Below are positions 12,704-20,818 of a DNA stretch of 27,447 nt, piece by piece. Both the position numbers and the translations under genes were made by a program. Origin of the DNA: a virus. How positions within the stretch are numbered: position 1 is the first letter of the stretch; each line of letters starts with the position of its first letter. The notes below the pieces were generated by a model. That model was given only the letters and a program-made list of their open reading frames with translations, did not search any database and was not told where the DNA came from. The stretch covers positions 1-27,447 of IMG/VR virus record IMGVR_UViG_3300045107_000427; one strand, 5' to 3'.

Positions 12704-14667
12704 TGCTGGATGCAGATTACGAAGGGGCGCTCGACATCGAGCGTGCCTGGCGGGAGGGGCTGACGCCCGATCCCTTGCTGACGGTGTCGGAGTGGTCGGA
12801 TCGCCACCGGATGCTCTCCAGCAAGGCGTCCGCCGAGCCGGGCCGCTGGCGCACCAGCCGCACGCCGTACCTGAAGGCGATCATGGACTGCCTGTCGCCG
12901 ATGTCGGCGGTGGAGCGGATCGTGTTCATGAAGGCGGCGCAACTGGGTGCGACCGAGATGGGCAACAACTGGATCGGCTACGTGATCCACCACGCCCCCG
13001 GCCCGATGATGGCGGTGTCGCCGACGGTGGAGATGGCCAAGCGCAACTCCAAGCAGCGGATCGACCCGCTGATCGAGGAGTCGCCGGTGCTGGCCGAACT
13101 GATTGCGCCGGCCCGCAGCCGCGATGCCGGCAACACGATTCTTGCGAAGGAGTTTCGCGGCGGCGTGCTGGTGATGACCGGCGCGAACAGCGCGGTCGGC
13201 CTACGTTCGATGCCGGTGCGCTACCTGTTCCTGGACGAGGTCGATGGTTACCCGTCCGACGTCGACGGCGAGGGTGACGCGATCTCGCTCGCCGAAGCGC
13301 GCACCCGCACCTTTGCCCGGCGCAAGATTTTCATCGTCTCGACGCCGACGATTGCCGGCGCGAGCAGCATCGAGCGCGAGTACGAAGCCAGCGACCAGCG
13401 CCGCTACTTCCTGCCGTGCCCGCATTGTTCGCACCGGCAGTGGCTGCGCTTCGAGCAGCTGCGTTGGGAGAAGGGCCAACCGGAAACGGCGGCCTACGTG
13501 TGCGAGGCGTGCGACGAGCCGATCCCGGAGAGCCACAAAACCTGGATGCTGGAGCACGGCGAATGGCGCGCGATGGCTCCCGAGAATGGAGCCAAGACGG
13601 CTGGCTTCCACCTGTCGTCGCTGTACAGCCCGGTGGGCTGGCGCAGTTGGCGGGAGATTGCCACCGCTTGGGAGAGTGCAGTGAACAAGGAATCCGGATC
13701 GGCGGCCGCCATCAAGACCTTCAAGAACACCGAGCTTGGCGAGACTTGGGTCGAGGAAGGCGAAGCCCCCGACTGGCAACGCCTCATCGAGCGGCGCGAG
13801 GACTATCCCATCGGCCGCATCCCGTCCAACGGTCTGCTGCTGGTCGGCGGGGCCGACGTACAGAAGGATCGTATCGAGGCGTCGATCTGGGCCTTCGGGC
13901 GCGGCAAGGAGTCCTGGCTCGTCGAGCACCGGGTGCTGATGGGCGACACCGCCCGCGACGCGGTATGGAAGCGCCTCGGTGAGCTGATTGCCGAAACGTG
14001 GTCACACGAGTCGGGTGCACAGTTGCCGCTAGCCCGGTTCGCCCTGGACACTGGTTTCGCTACGCAAGAGGCCTACACCTTCGTGCGTCTGGCGCGCGAC
14101 CCCCGCGTGATGGCGGTCAAGGGTGTGCCCAAGGGGGCGGCCCTGATCGGCACGCCGACGGCGGTCGACCTCTCGCAGGGCGGCAAGAAGCTGCGCCGGG
14201 GCATCAAGGTGTTCTCGGTCGCGGTCGGCATCGCCAAGCTGGAGTTCTATAACAACCTGCGCAAAGCAGCCGACGTTCTGGAGGATGGGGTCACCCTGCG
14301 TTACCCCACCGGCTTCGTGCATCTGCCCAAAGTTGATGCCGAGTTTGTGCAGCAGCTGTGCGCCGAGCAGCTGATCACGCGCCGCGACCGTAACGGCTTC
14401 GCTATCCGCGAGTGGCAGAAGATGCGCGAGCGCAACGAAGCCCTGGACTGCTACGTGTATGCCCGCGCGGCAGCGAGTGCTGCCGGCCTCGACCGTTTCG
14501 AGGAACGGCACTGGCGCGAACTGGAACGACAGATCGGACTCTCGCCGCCCGGCGATCCCGATCCGCAAACCGAACAACCCACTGAGGCCACCCAACGCGG
14601 TGGCCTCGCTGTTTCTGGAACCCCAAGAACGGGCCGGCGCGTCATCCGCAGCCGCTGGTTCAGTTGA
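12703..14667 (+). CDS. terL: terminase large subunit (lambda gpA-like)
   Basis: The 654-residue motor packages DNA into the capsid and cuts it. The ATPase has the deviant Walker A KAAQLGATEM at 77-86, comparable to the gpA form, and Walker B LFLDE at 175-179, with a coupling-type IVSTPT at 211-216. Cys239, Cys242, Cys267 and Cys270 form two CxxC pairs, probably a zinc site. The C-terminal nuclease begins around 370, where GGADVQKDRIE gives an acidic strand. Length and motif order match lambda gpA (641 residues). It starts at the ATG overlapping the small-subunit stop. The last 60 residues are polar and variable. Confidence 0.93.
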   Translation: MLDADYEGALDIERAWREGLTPDPLLTVSEWSDRHRMLSSKASAEPGRWRTSRTPYLKAIMDCLSPMSAVERIVFMKAAQLGATEMGNNWIGYVIHHAPGPMMAVSPTVEMAKRNSKQRIDPLIEESPVLAELIAPARSRDAGNTILAKEFRGGVLVMTGANSAVGLRSMPVRYLFLDEVDGYPSDVDGEGDAISLAEARTRTFARRKIFIVSTPTIAGASSIEREYEASDQRRYFLPCPHCSHRQWLRFEQLRWEKGQPETAAYVCEACDEPIPESHKTWMLEHGEWRAMAPENGAKTAGFHLSSLYSPVGWRSWREIATAWESAVNKESGSAAAIKTFKNTELGETWVEEGEAPDWQRLIERREDYPIGRIPSNGLLLVGGADVQKDRIEASIWAFGRGKESWLVEHRVLMGDTARDAVWKRLGELIAETWSHESGAQLPLARFALDTGFATQEAYTFVRLARDPRVMAVKGVPKGAALIGTPTAVDLSQGGKKLRRGIKVFSVAVGIAKLEFYNNLRKAADVLEDGVTLRYPTGFVHLPKVDAEFVQQLCAEQLITRRDRNGFAIREWQKMRERNEALDCYVYARAAASAAGLDRFEERHWRELERQIGLSPPGDPDPQTEQPTEATQRGGLAVSGTPRTGRRVIRSRWFS

Positions 14668-14691
14668 TCACCACCACTGGAGAACACCACC

Positions 14692-15183
14692 ATGAGTCTG
14701 CAAACCCAACTCAACAGCTTCGTCCTGCGCGTCGCCGAGGAATTCAACACCGTCAAGGGACGCACCGGTACGCTGACCGCGCTGACCACCACAGACAAGT
14801 CGAGCCTGGTCGCCGCGATCAACGAACTGAAGTCCGCGATCATCACGGCAGTGGCCATCGACGATCTGCAGGTATCGACGACGACCACGTATTCGTCGAA
14901 CAAGGTCGTCACCCTGCTCGATGCACTGAAGGCCGACATCTTAGGCGGTGCTGACCCGGCCTACGATACCCTGCTGGAACTGCAGCAGGCGCTGCAGAAC
15001 GACCAGACCGGCATTGCCGCGCTGACCGCCGCCATCGACAAGCGCGTGCGCTTCGACGCCGCGCAGACCCTGACCGTTCCCGAGCAGACGCAAGCCCGGG
15101 ACAACATCGGTGCGGTCGCCGCGACTGACATTGGCGATACCACCACCGACTTCGTGGCGATCTTCAATGCGGCCCTGGTGTAA
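14692..15183 (+). CDS. putative virion fibre-like protein, coiled-coil type, 163 aa
   Basis: The ATG at 14692 follows a GGAG site. The sequence is Thr/Ala/Leu-rich with no cysteine or tryptophan. It shows repeated segments typical of trimeric phage fibres: KSSLVAAINELKSAI near 36-50, an AYDTLLELQQALQND stretch near 88-102 and a hinge NIGAVAATDIGDTTTD near the end. These resemble head or tail fibre shafts. It lies between terminase and the gpW-like gene, where lambda has no counterpart, suggesting a capsid-surface or head-fibre protein rather than a tail one. The next gene starts three bases after its stop. The structural class is fairly likely, the location on the virion is inferred. Confidence 0.55.
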   Translation: MSLQTQLNSFVLRVAEEFNTVKGRTGTLTALTTTDKSSLVAAINELKSAIITAVAIDDLQVSTTTTYSSNKVVTLLDALKADILGGADPAYDTLLELQQALQNDQTGIAALTAAIDKRVRFDAAQTLTVPEQTQARDNIGAVAATDIGDTTTDFVAIFNAALV

Positions 15184-15186
15184 GTG

Positions 15187-15579
15187 ATGAGCATCGTCGC
15201 CCAACTGTCGGCGCTCGCCACCCGCATCGGCAACGAGATCAAGGGATTGATTCGCCCAGACCACCCGGGTCTGGCCCGGGCCTGGGCGAATTTCGGCTAC
15301 CTCGGCGGCGCGGTCGATCTGCGAGCGGCGCACAACGTAGCGTCCGTATCACGCCTCGCTGCTGGCCGTTACCGTATCACCTTCGCCAATCCCTTCGCTG
15401 ATACGGACTACTGCTGGGTGGCCACCGGCAGGAGCAACACCGCAACCGGCACGATCCGCTTTGCGGCTGCTCGCTCCACCACCGACGGCAAGACGACTAC
15501 GACACTCGACATCGTGTGTGTCACCAGTGCCGGATCGCTTGCCGATACCACGGAAATCAACGTGGTGGTCTATCGATGA
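15187..15579 (+). CDS. putative virion fibre protein with C-terminal beta domain, 130 aa
   Basis: The start is ATG at 15187 (a GTG at 15184 is possible). Residues 1-22 form a helix like that of the previous protein (MSIVAQLSALATRIGNEIKG). Residues about 30-130 resemble the beta domain often found at the end of phage tail fibres: ARAWANFGYLGG, then NVASVSRLAAGRYRITFANP and a strand-rich TEINVVVYR end. The pair therefore looks like a shaft and a head domain. It is placed in the head module, so host binding or capsid decoration are both possible. No enzymatic motif is visible. It overlaps the next gene by four bases. Confidence 0.6.
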   Translation: MSIVAQLSALATRIGNEIKGLIRPDHPGLARAWANFGYLGGAVDLRAAHNVASVSRLAAGRYRITFANPFADTDYCWVATGRSNTATGTIRFAAARSTTDGKTTTTLDIVCVTSAGSLADTTEINVVVYR

Positions 15580-15806
15580 GCATCCCGACCTACACCGAAG
15601 CCCAGTTGCAGGCGCTGCGTGACAGCTTGGCCCGTGGCGAGAAGCGCGTGACCTTCGGCGACAAGACCGTCGAGTACCGCACCGTCGAGGAACTGAAGCA
15701 GGCCATCGCCGAGGTCGAAGCCGCAATGCACAAGGATGCCGTGGCCACCGGCCTGTATCCGCGTGCGCCGCGCCAGATCCGCGTCACCACCGGAAAGGGA
15801 TTCTGA
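15576..15806 (+). CDS. gpW-like head-tail joining protein
   Basis: This 76-residue protein matches gpW in size (68 in lambda), place and pattern. A helical N-terminus (YTEAQLQALRDSLARGEKRV) leads to a short beta hairpin around FGDKTVEYRTVEE, then a helix AIAEVEAAM and a basic tail. Lambda gpW enters the portal channel after DNA packaging and helps stabilise it for tail attachment. The ATG at 15576 overlaps the previous stop (ATGA), and its stop overlaps the portal start (TGATG), so it is translationally linked to both neighbours. Confidence 0.82.
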   Translation: MSIPTYTEAQLQALRDSLARGEKRVTFGDKTVEYRTVEELKQAIAEVEAAMHKDAVATGLYPRAPRQIRVTTGKGF

Positions 15807-17272
15807 TGAGCTGGATGACCCGAATCCGTACCCTGTTCGGTGGGGCCCCGGCACACGAGGCAGCCGGGCGCGGCCGTCGCGCGCTTGCGTGGATGCCCGG
15901 CAACCCCGGCGCGGTGGCCGCGATGCTGGCAACCTCCAACGAACTGCGCGTGAAGTCCCGGGATCTGGTGCGCAGGAACGCCTGGGCCAATGCGGCCATC
16001 GAGGCCTTCGTCGCCAATGCCGTCGGCACCGGCATCAAGCCGCAGTCGATGGCGCAGGACGAAACCTTCCGCGTCGCGGTCCAGGCGCTCTGGCGTGACT
16101 GGACGGAAGAAGCCGACGCCACCGGCCAGACCGATTTCTACGGACTGCAGTCGCTGGCGGCTCGGGCGATGTGCGAGGGTGGCGAGTGCTTCATCCGCCT
16201 GCGTCCGCGCCGTCCCGAGGATCGTCTGACCGTGCCGCTTCAACTGCAGCTGCTGGAAGCCGAACACCTGCCGCTGACGCTCAACACAGAATTACCGTCG
16301 GGCAATGTGGTGCGCTCCGGCATCGAGTTCGATGCGATGGGGCGGCGCGTGGCCTACCACCTCCACCGTTCGCACCCCGAGGACGGTCGGCTCTCGCCGA
16401 TGTCGGGTCAGGGTGGGCAGGACACGGTGCGGGTGCCGGCGGCCGAGATCATGCATCTCTACCGCGTGCTGCGGCCAGGCCAGATTCGCGGCGAGCCGTG
16501 GCTGGCCCGCGCCCTGGTGAAACTGAACGAGCTCGACCAGTACGACGACGCCGAGTTGGTGCGCAAGAAAACCGCCGCGATGTTCGCCGGCTTCATCACG
16601 CGGCTTGCTCCTGAAGACAACCTGATGGGCGAAGGCCTGTCGGATGCCGACGGCGTGGCGCTCGCTGGCCTGGAGCCCGGCACCTTGCAGATTCTGGAGC
16701 CGGGCGAGGACGTCAAGTTCTCCGACCCCGCCGATGTCGGTGGCAGCTACGCGGAGTTTCTGCGCACCCAGTTTCGGGCAGTGGCCGCCGCCATCGGCAT
16801 CACCTACGAGCAGCTGACCGGCGACCTGACGGGCGTGAATTACTCGTCCATCCGCGCCGGGCTGCTTGAGTTTCGCCGCCGGATGGAAGCCATCCAGCAC
16901 GGCGTGATCGTCCATCAACTGTGCCGCCCGGTGTGGAATGCCTGGCTAGATCAGGCCGTGCTCGCAGGTAGCGTCAATGCGCCAGGGTTCGCCCGCCGCC
17001 GCCGCGAGTACGCCGCCTGCAAATGGATTCCGCAGGGCTGGCAGTGGGTCGATCCCGAGAAAGAGTTCAAGGCGATGCTGCTGGCGATTCGTGCCGGTCT
17101 GATGTCCCGGTCGGAGGCGATATCGGCCTTCGGCATGGATGCCGAGGACGTCGACCGAGAGATTGCCGCCGACAACGCCCGGGCCGATGCGCTCGGACTG
17201 ATCCTCGATTCCGATCCGCGCAAGGCCGCCAAGGCCGCTACGGCAACCCCGCCGCCCCCACCTCAGGACTGA
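15806..17272 (+). CDS. portal protein (lambda gpB-like)
   Basis: The 488-residue protein forms the dodecameric ring through which DNA enters and leaves the capsid. Its N-terminal region contains the family's typical stretch, RNAWANAAIEAF then VANAVGTGI (about 57-78), and the central part has the TGDLTGVNYSSIRAGLLEF segment near 339-357, a hallmark of lambda portals. The C-terminal tail is Ala/Pro-rich and ends in a run of prolines. Length is close to lambda gpB (533). It starts at the ATG overlapping the gpW-like gene stop and is followed after four bases by the protease gene. Confidence 0.92.
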   Translation: MSWMTRIRTLFGGAPAHEAAGRGRRALAWMPGNPGAVAAMLATSNELRVKSRDLVRRNAWANAAIEAFVANAVGTGIKPQSMAQDETFRVAVQALWRDWTEEADATGQTDFYGLQSLAARAMCEGGECFIRLRPRRPEDRLTVPLQLQLLEAEHLPLTLNTELPSGNVVRSGIEFDAMGRRVAYHLHRSHPEDGRLSPMSGQGGQDTVRVPAAEIMHLYRVLRPGQIRGEPWLARALVKLNELDQYDDAELVRKKTAAMFAGFITRLAPEDNLMGEGLSDADGVALAGLEPGTLQILEPGEDVKFSDPADVGGSYAEFLRTQFRAVAAAIGITYEQLTGDLTGVNYSSIRAGLLEFRRRMEAIQHGVIVHQLCRPVWNAWLDQAVLAGSVNAPGFARRRREYAACKWIPQGWQWVDPEKEFKAMLLAIRAGLMSRSEAISAFGMDAEDVDREIAADNARADALGLILDSDPRKAAKAATATPPPPPQD

Positions 17273-17276
17273 CTCC

Positions 17277-18512
17277 ATGAATCTGTTGCCCCATATGGCG
17301 GCGCGCCTCTTCGGTGCGCCGCTGATGATCCATCGTCCCAAGCTCGAGGTGATCCTCGCCGTGCTGGGCCCGCGCATTGGTCTGCCGCAGGCGGCCGTGC
17401 CAAGCGATGCCATTCCGGATCGGGTCGCCACGCCGACCGGTGCCACCGGCATCGCCGTGCTGCCGGTCTACGGCACGCTCGTGCGCCGCACGGTCGGGCT
17501 GGAAGCCGAATCCGGCCTCGCCAGTTATCAGGGTGTCGCCACGATGCTGGATGCGGCAGTGGCCGACCCCAACGTCGCCGCAATCCTGCTCGACATCGAC
17601 AGTGCCGGGGGCGAGTCGGGTGGCGTGTTCGACCTGGCCGACCGGGTACACGCCGCGACCAAGGTCAAGCCGGTCTGGGCGCTGGCCAACGATATGGCCT
17701 TCTCGGCGGCCTATGCCATCGGCTCGGCGGCGAGTCGCCTCATCGTCACGCGCACCGGCGGCGTCGGCTCCATTGGCGTCATCGCGATGCACGCCGACCA
17801 GTCGGTGAAGGATGCCAAGGACGGCGTGCGCTACACGACCGTATTCGCCGGGGCGCGCAAGAACGATCTCAACCCGCACGAGCCGATCTCCGACGAAGCG
17901 CACGCATTCCTCAAGGCTGAAATCGGGCGCGTCTATGACCTGTTCGTCGACACCGTCGCCCGCCACCGGAATCTCTCGGCGGACGCGGTGCGGGCCACCG
18001 AGGCCGGCATCTATTTCGGAGCCGACGCGGTGGCCGCAGGGCTTGCCGATGCCGTCGGCACCTTCGACGACGTGCTGCTCGAACTCACCGATTCGCTTTC
18101 CCAACGTCTTGTGTTGCCGGCTGCCGTTTCCACGGTCGCGGCCGCGCAGGGCATTTCCTCGCAACTCAGACTGGAGACATCCATGAATGAACCCGCAACC
18201 CCTGCTGCTGATGGGACTGGCGTTGATCCTGATCGCGCTACTCCTGCAACGCCCACCCCGGCAATGACCATCGACGACGCCCAGGAGGTCGCCGAACTCT
18301 GCGCGCTGGCTGGCTGCCCCGAACGCATCCCGGGCTACCTCGCCGCGCGCACGTCGCCTGCCAAGGTGCGCAGCCAACTGCTGACCGCCCGTGCCGACAG
18401 CCCGGAAATCAGTAGCCACATCGCACCAGATGCGGCCAAGCCGAATCCCAAATCCCTCAACGACAACCCGCTGGTGATGGCCGCTCGTGCCCGCGCCGGC
18501 AAGGAGAAGTGA
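17277..18512 (+). CDS. S49 head maturation protease (lambda gpC-like) with scaffold-like C-terminus
   Basis: This 411-residue ClpP/SppA-fold protease processes the prohead. The oxyanion-type strand DIDSAGGESGG lies at 106-116 and the nucleophile is probably Ser143 in AFSAAY. Lys195 in AGARKN is 52 residues further on, the same spacing as Ser166 and Lys218 in lambda gpC. The GGVGSIGV loop is at 161-168. Residues about 303-411 form a separate acidic, Ala/Pro-rich domain that can also be made alone from an internal start (18183). This copies the lambda C/Nu3 arrangement. The start is ATG at 17277, four bases after the portal stop. Confidence 0.9.
   Translation: MNLLPHMAARLFGAPLMIHRPKLEVILAVLGPRIGLPQAAVPSDAIPDRVATPTGATGIAVLPVYGTLVRRTVGLEAESGLASYQGVATMLDAAVADPNVAAILLDIDSAGGESGGVFDLADRVHAATKVKPVWALANDMAFSAAYAIGSAASRLIVTRTGGVGSIGVIAMHADQSVKDAKDGVRYTTVFAGARKNDLNPHEPISDEAHAFLKAEIGRVYDLFVDTVARHRNLSADAVRATEAGIYFGADAVAAGLADAVGTFDDVLLELTDSLSQRLVLPAAVSTVAAAQGISSQLRLETSMNEPATPAADGTGVDPDRATPATPTPAMTIDDAQEVAELCALAGCPERIPGYLAARTSPAKVRSQLLTARADSPEISSHIAPDAAKPNPKSLNDNPLVMAARARAGKEK
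18183..18512 (+). CDS. nested scaffold protein (lambda Nu3-like), in frame within the protease gene
   Basis: An in-frame ATG at 18183, residue 303 of the protease, follows a GGAG at 18173-18176 with six bases of spacing. It would give a 109-residue product from MNEPATPAADG to GKEK, with an acidic disordered start and a helical middle (DDAQEVAELCALAGC). Lambda makes its scaffold Nu3 from an internal start inside C in the same way. The start and site are seen; separate production is inferred from the lambda precedent. Confidence 0.65.
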   Translation: MNEPATPAADGTGVDPDRATPATPTPAMTIDDAQEVAELCALAGCPERIPGYLAARTSPAKVRSQLLTARADSPEISSHIAPDAAKPNPKSLNDNPLVMAARARAGKEK

Positions 18513-18513
18513 A

Positions 18514-18891
18514 ATGCCCGCCATCACCGAAGGACTCAACCTCGGCGACCTTCTGAAGTACGAAGCGCCGAATCTGTTTTCCCGCGACCAGGTAACGGTC
18601 GCCTCCGGCCAGACGCTGCCCCTGGGTGCGGTGGTCGGCATCGTGACCACCACCGGCAAGGTCAAGCAGATTGACCCGAGCGCCACCGACGGCAGTCAGT
18701 ACGCCGCAGGTGTGCTGATGCAGCCGTGTGACGCGGCGCTCATCGACCGTGAGGACGGACTGATGGTGGCGCGTCACGCCATCGTCGCCGACCACGCCCT
18801 GACCTGGCCCGCCGCCATCACCGCCGCCGAGAAGCAGGCCGCCGTCCTGCAGCTCAAGAGCCTCGGCGTCCTCATCCGCAAAGGAGTCTGA
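18514..18891 (+). CDS. head decoration protein (lambda gpD-like)
   Basis: This 125-residue protein lies between the scaffold and major capsid genes, as gpD does in lambda (110 residues). The ATG at 18514 follows an AAGGAG by seven bases. It begins with an extended arm (ITEGLNLGDLLKYEAPNLFS), then a beta-rich core containing VASGQTLPLGAVVGIVTTTGKV and AAGVLMQPCDAALIDREDG, ending in VLIRKGV. GpD trimers cap the expanded capsid and hold it against internal DNA pressure. The family is well supported by both sequence pattern and position. Confidence 0.9.
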   Translation: MPAITEGLNLGDLLKYEAPNLFSRDQVTVASGQTLPLGAVVGIVTTTGKVKQIDPSATDGSQYAAGVLMQPCDAALIDREDGLMVARHAIVADHALTWPAAITAAEKQAAVLQLKSLGVLIRKGV

Positions 18892-18893
18892 CC

Positions 18894-19898
18894 ATGAACA
18901 ACCCCTTCGACAATCCGTCGTTCTCGATGTCGGCCCTGACCGCCGCCATCAACATCCTGCCTAACAACTACGGCCTCATGGAAAGCATGGGCCTGTTCCC
19001 GACCAAGCCGGTGCGCTTCCGCTCCGTGGTGGTGGAGGAGAAGAACGGCATCCTGACCTTGCTGCCGACAATGCCTGTCGGCTCGCCCGGCACCGTCGGC
19101 AAGCGAGGCAAACGCAAGCTGCGCTCGTTCGCCATCCCTCACATCCCACACGACGATGTGGTGCTGCCCGAAGAGGTCCAAGGCATCCGCGCCTTCGGTT
19201 CCGAAACCGAAGTACAGACCGTAGCGGCAGTGATGGCCGAGCACCTGCAGACGATGCGCAACAAGCACGCCATCACCCTGGAGCATCTTCGCATCGGCGC
19301 GCTCAAGGGCATCATCCTCGATGCCGACGGCTCGGAGCTCTACAACCTCTTCGACCTGTTCGACATTACGCCGAAGGTGGTCAATTTCCAGCTGAGCAAC
19401 GCTGCGACGGACGTGAAGAAGAAATGCCTTGATCTCAAGCGCTACCTCGAGAAGAACCTCAAGGGCGAGCGGATGAGCGGGGTGCACTGTCTGGTCTCCG
19501 AGGAGTTCTTCGACGCGCTGACCAGTCACGACAACGTCAAGGCTGCCTACGACCGTTGGCAGGATGGTCTGGCACTGCGTTCCGATCTGCGCTCGGGCTT
19601 CACCTTCGCCGGGATCACCTTCGAGGAATACTCGGGCGAGGCCAGCGACGGCGACGACAACGTGCATCGCTTCATCGCTGCCGGCGAGGGCCACGCCTTT
19701 CCGCTGGGCACGGTGGACACCTTCGCCACCTACTTCGCGCCCGCCGACTTCAACGAGACGGCGAATACGTTGGGTCAGCCGCTGTATGCCAAGCAGGAGC
19801 CGCGCAAGTTCGAGCGCGGTACCGACATCCACACCCAGTCCAACCCGCTGCCGATGTGTCATCGCCCGGCGGTGCTGGTGAAGGTGCTGGCGTCCTGA
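18894..19898 (+). CDS. major capsid protein (lambda gpE-like)
   Basis: The 334-residue product is the HK97-fold shell subunit; lambda gpE has 341. It starts at the ATG at 18894 with an AAGGAG site, two bases after the decoration stop. Features of the gpE group include the N-terminal FSMSALTAAINILPNNYGL, the KRGKRKLRSFAIPHIPHDD segment near 64-80, EHLRIGALKGIILDADGSELYN near 132-153, and a C-terminal region with FAPADFNETANT. No separate cleaved delta domain is apparent; scaffolding is provided by the upstream nested gene. Confidence 0.93.
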   Translation: MNNPFDNPSFSMSALTAAINILPNNYGLMESMGLFPTKPVRFRSVVVEEKNGILTLLPTMPVGSPGTVGKRGKRKLRSFAIPHIPHDDVVLPEEVQGIRAFGSETEVQTVAAVMAEHLQTMRNKHAITLEHLRIGALKGIILDADGSELYNLFDLFDITPKVVNFQLSNAATDVKKKCLDLKRYLEKNLKGERMSGVHCLVSEEFFDALTSHDNVKAAYDRWQDGLALRSDLRSGFTFAGITFEEYSGEASDGDDNVHRFIAAGEGHAFPLGTVDTFATYFAPADFNETANTLGQPLYAKQEPRKFERGTDIHTQSNPLPMCHRPAVLVKVLAS

Positions 19899-20182
19899 TG
19901 GCCTTCGTCGAGGACATCTACGACGCGGCGGCGCGCTCAAACCTGCTGACGCGCGCAATCGTCGGGGGCGCGGAGGTCATGGTCGACTTCCGTGCGCCCG
20001 ATGAGGACGTGCTCGACGGTCTGGGCGTCTCGCGCAACCACACCATCCGCTATCCGGTCAGTCGGCTGCCGTTACTGGCCGCAGGCAACACGCTGGAAAT
20101 CGCGGGCCAGACCTATCGCGTGCGAGAAGTTACCGCGATGGGCGACGGCTCTGAGGCCCGCGCCTCGCTTACCCGATTGTAG
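19898..20182 (+). CDS. gpFII-like head-tail joining protein
   Basis: This 94-residue protein starts at the ATG overlapping the capsid stop (TGATG). The N-terminal helix MAFVEDIYDAAARSNLL is followed by a beta domain (EVMVDFRAPDEDV, then TIRYPVSRLPLLAAGNTLEIAG and YRVREVTAMGDGSEARASL). The size and the order right after the major capsid gene match lambda FII, which completes the head-tail connector. An internal gene equivalent to FI is missing. Confidence 0.75.
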   Translation: MAFVEDIYDAAARSNLLTRAIVGGAEVMVDFRAPDEDVLDGLGVSRNHTIRYPVSRLPLLAAGNTLEIAGQTYRVREVTAMGDGSEARASLTRL

Positions 20183-20190
20183 GACTGGCC

Positions 20191-20634
20191 ATGCCCAACT
20201 CGATCCGCGAGCAGATTCTGCAAGCGGTGACGGGGCTTCTTGTGCCTGTCGCCGCTGCAGTCGGGGCACAGATTCGGCGCTCGCCGCCGACCGGTATCAC
20301 GCGCGAGCAGTCGCCGGCCCTGCTGGTGTTCCCCGAGTCCGATGCCATCACCCAGCGCCCCAACGACCGCGTCGAGCGGCAACTGGTCGTGCGGGTGGTG
20401 GCACTGGCTCGAGAAACCGGCAGCGAAACGCCGGAGGTGATCGCCGACCGGTTGCTGGTGGCCACCCACGCGGCGCTGCTGGCCGACGCCAATCTTGGCG
20501 GCCTGTGTCTCGGCATCCGCGAACTGGACTGCGAGTGGGATGTGGAGGACGCCGATGCCACGGCAGCCGCCATTCCGGCTCGCTACCAGATCACCTACCG
20601 CACGCTGGCCGCCGATCTCTCAACCCGAGGATGA
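20191..20634 (+). CDS. tail terminator or completion protein (gpU-like position)
   Basis: The 147-residue protein starts at ATG at 20191, eight bases after the previous stop. It has an N-terminal helix (SIREQILQAVTGLL), a beta core with ERQLVVRVVALARETGSETP, a helix ADRLLVATHAALLAD and a C-terminal strand ARYQITYRTLAAD. This alpha-beta pattern and the ending ITYRTL are typical of small tail terminator proteins (gpU or Z-like) that cap tail polymerisation. The position just before the tube gene agrees with lambda gpU (131 residues). Exact family not certain. Confidence 0.65.
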   Translation: MPNSIREQILQAVTGLLVPVAAAVGAQIRRSPPTGITREQSPALLVFPESDAITQRPNDRVERQLVVRVVALARETGSETPEVIADRLLVATHAALLADANLGGLCLGIRELDCEWDVEDADATAAAIPARYQITYRTLAADLSTRG

Positions 20635-20638
20635 ACCC

Positions 20639-20818
20639 ATGCCCAACCAAACCGTTGAACTGTTGAAACCCCACACGCACACCGGCGTCGCCTACCCACC
20701 AAGTGCAGTCATCACGCTCGACGACGACCTGGCGAAGTGGCTGGTCGATGCCGGCATCGCCCGAACCGTGCAGTCGATCCCGAAACCCATCCCCCGCAAT
20801 GAGGAGAAATCCAAGTGA
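20639..20818 (+). CDS. small DUF7210-like tail-region protein, 59 aa
   Basis: The ATG at 20639 follows a CGAGG at 20626-20630, four bases after the previous stop. The sequence LLKPHTHTGVAYPPSAVITLDDDLAKWLVDAGIA resembles the short DUF7210 module seen beside tail genes: a strand with a KPHTHxG motif, then a helix WLVDAGIA, with a basic Pro/Lys-rich end. Its function is unknown. It overlaps the tube gene by four bases, so the ribosome probably passes straight on. Confidence 0.65.
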   Translation: MPNQTVELLKPHTHTGVAYPPSAVITLDDDLAKWLVDAGIARTVQSIPKPIPRNEEKSK

